NCBI GenBank assembly: GCA_003164375.1
Contig: PLTE01000044.1
Span: 55,376 to 61,982, forward strand
Direction of reading: 5' to 3'
Source: Hyphomicrobiales bacterium
GTDB lineage: Bacteria > Pseudomonadota > Alphaproteobacteria > Rhizobiales > Xanthobacteraceae
Length of the DNA: 6,607 nucleotides
How positions within the stretch are numbered: position 1 is the stretch's first letter; each line of letters begins with the position of its first letter. The notes under the pieces were generated by a model that saw only the letters and a list, made by a program, of their open reading frames with translations, was not told where the DNA came from and did not search any database. A program made the position numbers and the translations under genes. Below, one piece after another: positions 1 through 4,588 of the stretch.

Positions 1-281
1 TCAAGGTCGCGGCAGTGGCCTTTCTTTGGGCCTGGCTGACGTGGGCGCCGTCGCGGCTGACGGCCGCGGCGTTAGGCCTCATCATCGGCGGTGCGGTCGG
101 CAATGCGATCGACCGGCTGCACTGGCCGGGGGTCATGGATTTCGTCCTGTTTCACATCGATACCGCGCGCTTTAGCTTCCACTGGTACGTGTTTAATCTC
201 GCCGACACGGCCATTGTTGTGGGGGTTGTGGGGCTGCTATATGAATCGCTCTGGCATGGGGGTGCCGCAAAAGCGCCCTGA
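1..281 (+). CDS. lspA: Lipoprotein signal peptidase (signal peptidase II), C-terminal part, 5' truncated
   Basis: This inner-membrane aspartyl peptidase cleaves the signal peptide of diacylglyceryl-prolipoproteins after Lgt has acted. The reading frame is open from base 3 through the left edge to TGA at 279-281, so the N-terminal half (first membrane helices) lies outside the window. The GTG at 15 is an internal valine codon, not a start. Seen in the sequence: a hydrophobic helix, then the family block GGAVGNAIDRL (bases about 87-119), GVMDF with the first catalytic aspartate (codon 138-140), FNLADTAI with the second (codon 204-206), and a last hydrophobic helix running into a short AKAP tail. 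These are the conserved LspA C-terminal motifs and nothing looks degraded. The next gene on the same strand starts about 134 bases downstream, and I see no clear terminator between them. The identification is firm; only the missing N-terminus limits it. Confidence 0.95.
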   Translation, partial: KVAAVAFLWAWLTWAPSRLTAAALGLIIGGAVGNAIDRLHWPGVMDFVLFHIDTARFSFHWYVFNLADTAIVVGVVGLLYESLWHGGAAKAP

Positions 282-415
282 TCGCGGGTATAAAGCTGTT
301 GCTGGGTAGACGGGGATTTCCCTGAGAAGCGCCGTGCATCGGCAGGATAACAGGCAAGTCGGGTGAGGGCATGCCGCAGGATCGGTTAGACCGCTTAAAG
401 CTTGGCGGCCACAAC

Positions 416-1090
416 ATGCGCAACACGCGTCCAACGCGGTTCACAAAACTCACGCGGTTTGTTTTGGGCGCTGCGGCGGCCGCGCTGGTCGTGGGCGCCA
501 GCTATTCGCCCGCCCGCGCCGCCGATGACGACATTGCTTCCCAGGAATCGTTTACCGATAAGTTTTTGCGCACGATCGGGGTCAAGGATCCCACCACCAC
601 CGAATATGAGATCAATTACAGCGAGCGCTCGCCGCTGGTGGTGCCGCCGTCGCGCAATTTGCCGCCGCCGGTGAAGGCGGCGACGGTACCCGCTCCGGAC
701 TGGCCCAAGGATCCCGATCTGAAAAAGAAAAAGGCAGACAAAGACGACAAGCCGGTCATCCGCCCGTTCGATTCGGTGATGGAAACCTCGCGGCCGCTGC
801 GCCCGGACGAGCTCGGCGTCGGCAGGCCTGCGCCGACGGTCTCCACTCCCGGAACTCCCGAACAGAGTACGCCGTCTCAACTCGGCGAACAGAAGAAAAG
901 CTTTTTCAGCTTCGACTGGATGAAAAAGGAACAGTACGGCACCTTCACCGGCGAGCCGCGGCGGGCGAGTCTCACCGATCCGCCGCCCGGCTATCAGACG
1001 CCGTCGCCGGATCAGCCTTACGGCATCACTCCGGAACACAAGGATTACACGCCGAAGTCGCTGGGCGAGCGCCTGGAGCCGGTGCGCTAG
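416..1090 (+). CDS. Exported proline-rich protein, possibly DUF3035/BamF-like
   Basis: Function not established. From the ATG at 416 the product is 224 residues. It begins with a clear Sec signal peptide: basic n-region (MRNTRPTRFTKLTR), alanine/valine/leucine core, probable cleavage after ARA at residue 35. An in-frame ATG at 371 would add 15 residues before the signal; it has only a GAGGG one base upstream, too close, while 416 has a weak GGCGG seven bases upstream, so I prefer 416. The mature protein is low in predicted structure: an acidic start, a block YSERSPLVVPPSRNLPPP (about residues 68-85), a lysine/aspartate run (about 103-112), Pro/Ser/Thr-rich linkers, a short FFSFDWMKKEQYG segment (about 163-175) and a tail containing PPPGYQTPSPDQPYG (about 189-203). 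The PLVVPP..NL.PP block resembles the DUF3035 family, named BamF in some alphaproteobacteria. I also recall such a gene beside lspA and M16 genes in related genomes. That assignment is inference. There is no lipobox cysteine. Confidence 0.8.
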   Translation: MRNTRPTRFTKLTRFVLGAAAAALVVGASYSPARAADDDIASQESFTDKFLRTIGVKDPTTTEYEINYSERSPLVVPPSRNLPPPVKAATVPAPDWPKDPDLKKKKADKDDKPVIRPFDSVMETSRPLRPDELGVGRPAPTVSTPGTPEQSTPSQLGEQKKSFFSFDWMKKEQYGTFTGEPRRASLTDPPPGYQTPSPDQPYGITPEHKDYTPKSLGERLEPVR

Positions 1091-1110
1091 GGCATGATCC
1101 CGAAAAGTGG
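1091..1110. repeat. Fragment of a Rhizobiales-type intergenic repeat (GCATGATCCCGAAAAGTGG)
   Basis: Directly after the stop codon of the preceding gene lies GGCATGATCCCGAAAAGTGG. From memory, this matches the left arm of a very common intergenic palindromic element of Bradyrhizobium and relatives, whose right arm normally returns as a CGGAAAAGATCATGC-type sequence. The right arm is absent here, so this looks like a degenerate or half copy. No search was possible, so the assignment rests on recall of the motif. Confidence 0.45.
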
Positions 1111-1278
1111 TTACGAGAAAATCCCAGAGCCCGTGTCTGATCTAATCGGAACCGGCAAGGTCCCGGGCTAAAGATCGAGCGCGGCCCGCTTTCCGGCTCG
1201 AAATGGACCCGTCGGCGTGGTGCAGGGTCCGATCTACGGCGTAATGTTGCAAGCTTTCTGGGGCGCGCTATGGCTCGC
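1111..1278. other. Intergenic spacer with small inverted repeats
   Basis: This spacer precedes the M16 peptidase pair and probably holds the promoter, but I cannot point to convincing -35/-10 boxes. It holds three short perfect inverted repeats: AGCCCG at 1128-1133 with CGGGCT at 1164-1169, TCGAGC at 1175-1180 with GCTCGA at 1196-1201, and GGACCC at 1205-1210 with GGGTCC at 1225-1230. None is followed by a T-run, so none is a typical intrinsic terminator. The CCCGGGCTA at 1162-1170 equals the 3' end of the REP-like repeat at 4041-4072, so part of the spacer may be a decayed repeat. Confidence 0.4.
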
Positions 1279-1283
1279 GGAGG
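1279..1283 (+). promoter_or_regulatory. Shine-Dalgarno GGAGG that favours a TTG start
   Basis: GGAGG lies seven bases before an in-frame TTG at 1291. No comparable purine-rich site lies before the alternative ATG at 1270 or the ATG at 1312. It therefore points to TTG 1291 as the start of the first M16 gene. The GGAGG itself falls inside the frame if 1270 is used. Confidence 0.65.
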
Positions 1284-1290
1284 TCATCTC

Positions 1291-2670
1291 TTGTCGCAAA
1301 TCTATTGGTCGATGCGCTTGTCGAAAGTGCTGCTGCTCATTGTCGCCTTGGCCGGGGCTGCCGCCAGCGCCGCACATGCCGGCAGCGGCCCCGACGTCGC
1401 GCATTTCACGTTGTCGAACGGGCTGGAAGTCGTTGTGGTGCCCGATCATCGCGCCCCGGTCGTCACCCATATGGTCTGGTACAAGGTCGGCGCTGCCGAC
1501 GAGACCCCCGGCAAATCCGGCCTCGCCCATTTCCTCGAACATCTGATGTTCAAAGGCACCGAGAAGAATCCCGGCCAGACGTTCTCCCGGCAGGTCGCCG
1601 AAGGCGGCGGGCAGGAAAACGCGTTCACCGCGAGCGACTACACCGGTTTCTTTCAGCGCGTCCCCCGCGAGCATCTCAAGGAGGTGATGGCGTTCGAAGC
1701 CGACCGCATGACCGGTCTGGTACTGACCGACGAGGTGGTGCGGCCGGAACTCAACGTCGTGCTCGAAGAACAGAATATGCGCATCGCCAACAATCCCGGC
1801 GCCCGACTCGGCGAACAGATGGACGCGGCGCTCTATCTCAATCACCCCTACGGCCGACCGGTGATCGGCTGGCGGCACGAAATCGAAAAGCTCGATCGCG
1901 ACGATGCGTTGGCGTTCTATCGGCGCTTCTACACCCCGAACAATGCCATCGTGGTCGTTACCGGCGACATTACCGCCGATGAGGTCAAGGCCGACGCCGA
2001 GGCGACCTACGGCAAAGTCGCCGAGCGCGCGCCGAGCAATCCGCGGCAACGGCCGACCGAGCCGGTGCAACAGGCGCCGCGCACCGTCACGCTTGCGGAC
2101 GCTCGCGTCGAAGAGCCGAGCATTTCCCGCGACTACCTGGTGCCGTCTGAGACCACCGCCAAGTCCGGTGAGAGCGAGGCACTCGACGTGCTTGCCCACG
2201 TACTTGGCAGCGGCGAGGATTGCCGGCTGTACCGCATCTTGGTCGTCGACAAGGGCATCGCGCTGTCGGCCGGCGCTTATTATACCGGCACCGCGCTCGA
2301 CTACGCCAAATTCGGCGTCTATGGCGCACCGAAGCCGGGAACGACTTTGCGCCAGGTCGAAGCCGGTATCGACGCCATCATCGACGACGTCGTCGCGCAC
2401 GGCATCACCGCCGACGAACTCGATCGCGCCAAGAACCGGCTGATCGCTGACGCCGTCTACGCCGAGGACAATCAGGCGACCTTGGCACGCTGGTACGGCG
2501 CGGCGCTGGCGACCGGGCAGACCGTCGACATGGTCCGCACCTGGCCCGACCGCATCCGCGCCGTGACCGCGGACGCCGTACAACAAGCCGCGCGCACCTG
2601 GCTCGACCGCCGCAAGTCGGTGACGGGCTATCTGGTCAAAAGCCTGCAGCCCGAGGAGAGCCATTCGTGA
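1291..2670 (+). CDS. Exported M16B zinc metallopeptidase, catalytic subunit (PqqL/mitochondrial-processing-peptidase-like)
   Basis: A predicted periplasmic zinc endopeptidase of family M16, partner of the following gene. Numbering from TTG 1291 (459 residues), it starts with a signal peptide, probably cleaved after AHA at residue 30. The N-terminal M16 domain (about 40-185) carries the inverted zinc motif HFLEH (H80, E83 catalytic, H84; bases 1528-1542). Downstream ELNVVLEE supplies E153 and the third zinc ligand E160, at the spacing seen in mitochondrial processing peptidase beta (HxxEH, then 75 residues, then E). A second M16_C domain follows (about 190-370). In that domain the arginine/tyrosine pair that M16 enzymes use to bind substrate is not seen: the corresponding positions are V318, K321 and L325, in LVVDKGIAL. 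The start was chosen from the strong SD at 1279-1283; ATG 1270 and ATG 1312 are alternatives, and 1312 would give a shorter signal peptide. The gene is translationally coupled to the next one. The substrate is unknown. Confidence 0.93.
   Translation: MSQIYWSMRLSKVLLLIVALAGAAASAAHAGSGPDVAHFTLSNGLEVVVVPDHRAPVVTHMVWYKVGAADETPGKSGLAHFLEHLMFKGTEKNPGQTFSRQVAEGGGQENAFTASDYTGFFQRVPREHLKEVMAFEADRMTGLVLTDEVVRPELNVVLEEQNMRIANNPGARLGEQMDAALYLNHPYGRPVIGWRHEIEKLDRDDALAFYRRFYTPNNAIVVVTGDITADEVKADAEATYGKVAERAPSNPRQRPTEPVQQAPRTVTLADARVEEPSISRDYLVPSETTAKSGESEALDVLAHVLGSGEDCRLYRILVVDKGIALSAGAYYTGTALDYAKFGVYGAPKPGTTLRQVEAGIDAIIDDVVAHGITADELDRAKNRLIADAVYAEDNQATLARWYGAALATGQTVDMVRTWPDRIRAVTADAVQQAARTWLDRRKSVTGYLVKSLQPEESHS
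2654..2658 (+). promoter_or_regulatory. Shine-Dalgarno AGGAG for the second M16 gene, inside the end of the first
   Basis: AGGAG, within GAGGAGAG, lies eight bases before the GTG at 2667 and inside the last codons of the upstream M16 gene. It supports the GTG start and, with the GTGA stop-start overlap, translational coupling of the two subunits. Confidence 0.75.
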
Positions 2671-4037
2671 ATATTTTGACGCATGCTCCGTTCCATCGTG
2701 TCGTTCGACGCGCTTTGCTGGCTATCTTGGTGCCGTGCGCGGCGTTCGCCGTGTTGGCACAGCCGGCGCGGGCGACAACGATCGAACGGGTGGTGAGTTC
2801 GGGCGGCGTCGAAGCTTGGCTGGTGCACGAACCGGCGGTGCCGCTTATTGCCGTCGACTTCGCCTTTATTGGCGGTGCGATCCAGGATCCGCCCGGCAAG
2901 GCGGGTACCGCCAATCTTGCCGCATCGCTGCTTGACGACGGTGCCGGCGATATGGATTCCAAGGCGTTCCAGGATCGGCTCGAGCGCAAAGCCATCGAGC
3001 TGAGTTTTAATGCCGAACGCGACCATGTGCGCGGCTCGATGCGCACCCTCAGCGAAAATCGCGACGAGGCGTTCGACCTATTGCGGCTAGCCTTGACAGA
3101 GCCGCGCTTCGACACGGCGGACGTCGAACTAAATCGCGCGCAGATTATCTCGATGCTACACCGGCAGACGTCCAGCCCCGGCGATATTGCGAGCCGCCGC
3201 TGGTGGGAGACCGCGTTCGAGGGACATCCTTATGGCCGCCCTGTCAACGGCACCTTCGAATCGGTACCCAACATCACCATCGACGATCTCAAAACCTATA
3301 CCCGTCGGGTGTTGGCGCGAGCCAATCTCAAGATCGCCGTGGTCGGCGACATCGACGCCGAAACCTTAAAGCCGCTGCTTGACCGCGTGTTCGGCGCGCT
3401 GCCGGCGAAGCCCGACCTGACGCCGGTCGCGAATGCCACGCCGCAAGGTCTCGGCCGCCGCATCGTCGTCAGTCTCGACGTGCCGCAAGCGGTGGTCGAT
3501 TTCGGCGGTCCCGGTATTGCCCGCAAGGATCCCGACTTCATGGCCGCCTATATCGTCAATCACATCCTCGGCGGCGGCGTGTTTTCGTCGCGGCTTTACC
3601 AGGAGGTGCGCGAGAAACGCGGTCTCGCCTATTCCGTTTCCGACAGCCTGGTATGGCTCGACCATGCGGCTTTATTCTTCGGCGGCACGGCGACCCGCGC
3701 CGATCGCACCGGCGAAACGCTCGAAGTGATCGAGAAGGAAATCCATCGGCTCGCCGAAACGGGACCCACCGCGGCGGAACTGGCCGAGGCCAAGAACTAT
3801 CTCAACAGTTCCTTCGTGCTCAATCTCGACACATCGAGCAAAATCGCAAGCATGCTCGTGCAATTGCAGCTCGACGATCTCGGCGTCGGTTACTTCACGC
3901 AGCGATCGGCGATGATCGCGGCGGTGACGCTCGACGATGCCAAACGCGTGGCCAAGCGGCTGCTCGATAACGGCCTGTTGGTCACCGTGGTCGGCAAACC
4001 CGAGGGTGTAGCCTCGACGTCGACGACGGCGAATTAG
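2667..4037 (+). CDS. Exported M16B peptidase-like protein, non-catalytic partner subunit
   Basis: A 456-residue M16-fold protein that should pair with the preceding zinc subunit. The GTG start overlaps the previous stop (GTGA, 2667-2670) and has a good SD. A signal peptide is clear: basic HRVVRR, hydrophobic core, probable cleavage after ARA at residue 36. The cysteine at about 24 follows VP and is not a lipobox. Both M16 domains are present (about 40-190 and 200-380). Where the partner has HFLEH, this protein has NLAAS (residues 83-87), and the two glutamates at the third-ligand position are II (160-161), so zinc binding is lost. The second domain keeps REKRGLAY with R315, R318 and Y322, matching the substrate-binding arginine/tyrosine pair missing from its partner. 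A division of labour of this kind is known from mitochondrial processing peptidase and from a Sphingomonas M16 pair. A role in assembling or positioning substrate for the first subunit is inferred. The frame is intact, so this is not a pseudogene. Confidence 0.92.
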   Translation: MNILTHAPFHRVVRRALLAILVPCAAFAVLAQPARATTIERVVSSGGVEAWLVHEPAVPLIAVDFAFIGGAIQDPPGKAGTANLAASLLDDGAGDMDSKAFQDRLERKAIELSFNAERDHVRGSMRTLSENRDEAFDLLRLALTEPRFDTADVELNRAQIISMLHRQTSSPGDIASRRWWETAFEGHPYGRPVNGTFESVPNITIDDLKTYTRRVLARANLKIAVVGDIDAETLKPLLDRVFGALPAKPDLTPVANATPQGLGRRIVVSLDVPQAVVDFGGPGIARKDPDFMAAYIVNHILGGGVFSSRLYQEVREKRGLAYSVSDSLVWLDHAALFFGGTATRADRTGETLEVIEKEIHRLAETGPTAAELAEAKNYLNSSFVLNLDTSSKIASMLVQLQLDDLGVGYFTQRSAMIAAVTLDDAKRVAKRLLDNGLLVTVVGKPEGVASTSTTAN

Positions 4038-4040
4038 CCT

Positions 4041-4072
4041 GCCCGGGTTTCGCTGACGCTCAACCCGGGCTA
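4041..4072. repeat. REP-like palindrome, copy 1
   Basis: A 32-base unit starting three bases after the stop of the second M16 gene. Its arms GCCCGGGTT (4041-4049) and AACCCGGGC (4062-4070) pair perfectly over 9 bp around a 12-base loop, and TA follows. It shares 25 of 32 positions with the unit at 4518-4549, including CCCGG.TTTCGCT on the left and CCGGGCTA on the right. It resembles the CCCGGGTTTCGC...CCCGGGCTA type of intergenic repeat I recall from Rhizobiales. There is no T-run after the stem, so it is not a canonical terminator, though the hairpin could stabilise the 3' end of the upstream mRNA. Confidence 0.75.
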
Positions 4073-4081
4073 GTGTTGGCC

Positions 4082-4504
4082 ATGATCCGCGTCAGCCCCG
4101 AAATCGATCTCGACGAGCGCGAGATCGAAGAGACTTTCGTGCGCGCCTCCGGACCGGGCGGGCAGAACGTCAACAAGCTTTCAACCGCGGTTCAGTTGCG
4201 CTTCGACGTGCGGCGCTCGCCGTCGCTGGCGCCCGAGGTACGCAACCGGCTGGAACGGCTCGCGGGCTCGCGGTTGACGAACGATGGCGTGCTGGTGCTG
4301 ACCGCGCAGCGGCATCGCACCCAGTTGCGCAACCGGCAGGATGCGCTCGACCGGCTCGTCGAACTCATTCGCCAGGCCGCGGTCCGGCCGGTGAAGCGAC
4401 GCCCGACCAAGCCGACCAAGGCGTCGCGCGAGCGGCGCATCGAAGGCAAAAAGCGCCGCGCCGGCGTCAAGCGGCTGCGGCATACGAAGCCGGCGTTCGA
4501 TTGA
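4082..4504 (+). CDS. arfB: Alternative ribosome-rescue factor B, peptidyl-tRNA hydrolase (YaeJ/ICT1 family)
   Basis: ArfB enters ribosomes stalled on mRNA lacking a stop codon and hydrolyses the peptidyl-tRNA, independently of tmRNA. From ATG 4082 the product is 140 residues, the same length as E. coli ArfB, and starts MIRVSPEIDL, aligning with the E. coli MIVISRHVAI start. A GTG at 4073 would add only three residues. The catalytic GGQ is at residues 26-28 within RASGPGGQNVNK, followed by STAVQLRFDV. The basic tail (about 103-135, with PTKPTKASRERR and GKKRRAGVKRLR) is the segment that lies in the empty mRNA channel in the family. The single small domain plus this tail distinguishes it from RF1/RF2, which have additional domains and codon-recognition motifs. 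There is no evident SD: the expected position is occupied by the end of REP-like copy 1. The gene is preceded and followed by related palindromes, on the same strand as its neighbours. Confidence 0.95.
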   Translation: MIRVSPEIDLDEREIEETFVRASGPGGQNVNKLSTAVQLRFDVRRSPSLAPEVRNRLERLAGSRLTNDGVLVLTAQRHRTQLRNRQDALDRLVELIRQAAVRPVKRRPTKPTKASRERRIEGKKRRAGVKRLRHTKPAFD

Positions 4505-4517
4505 GACCGCGAACGCG

Positions 4518-4549
4518 GCCCGGATTTCGCTCCTGCACGATCCGGGCTA
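4518..4549. repeat. REP-like palindrome, copy 2
   Basis: A 32-base unit 13 bases after the arfB stop, in the same orientation as copy 1. Its arms GCCCGGAT (4518-4525) and ATCCGGGC (4540-4547) form an 8 bp stem, with one possible further T-G pair, around a 14-base loop. Relative to copy 1, position 7 changes G to A and its pairing partner, position 24, changes C to T, so pairing is kept. Most other differences fall in the loop. No T-run follows. The mutL start lies 39 bases downstream. Confidence 0.72.
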
Positions 4550-4588
4550 CCGTCGCCGCCCAGCGAGTCGCCAGCCAATCCGGTTTTC

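Noticed and set aside
15..281. GTG 15 as a genuine start of a short membrane protein
   Set aside because: The frame stays open through the left edge and the residues match the C-terminal half of LspA, so 15 is an internal codon.
371..415. ATG 371 as start of the exported proline-rich protein
   Set aside because: It would put 15 polar residues before an otherwise complete signal peptide, and its GAGGG is only one base from the ATG. ATG 416 is preferred, though 371 cannot be excluded.
395..1039. A 214-codon minus-strand frame opposite the exported proline-rich gene
   Set aside because: The plus strand has a signal peptide and ordered Pro-rich blocks. The minus-strand translation is a run of Arg-rich low complexity typical of antisense to GC-rich codons.
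1234..2664. A 476-codon open frame on the minus strand, opposite the first M16 gene
   Set aside because: It mirrors the real gene, as is common in GC-rich DNA. Its translation is Arg/Gly/Ala-rich with no recognisable motif, while the plus strand encodes a clear M16 peptidase.
2736..2741. Cysteine near residue 24 of the second M16 protein as a lipoprotein lipobox, suggested by the nearby lspA
   Set aside because: The preceding residues are V-P, not the required small residue at -1, and a better signal peptidase I site (ARA) lies downstream.
4041..4072. Intrinsic terminator after the second M16 gene
   Set aside because: The stem is strong but no T-run follows, and a related unit lies after arfB. 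A repeat-family explanation fits better, although some effect on transcript ends is possible.
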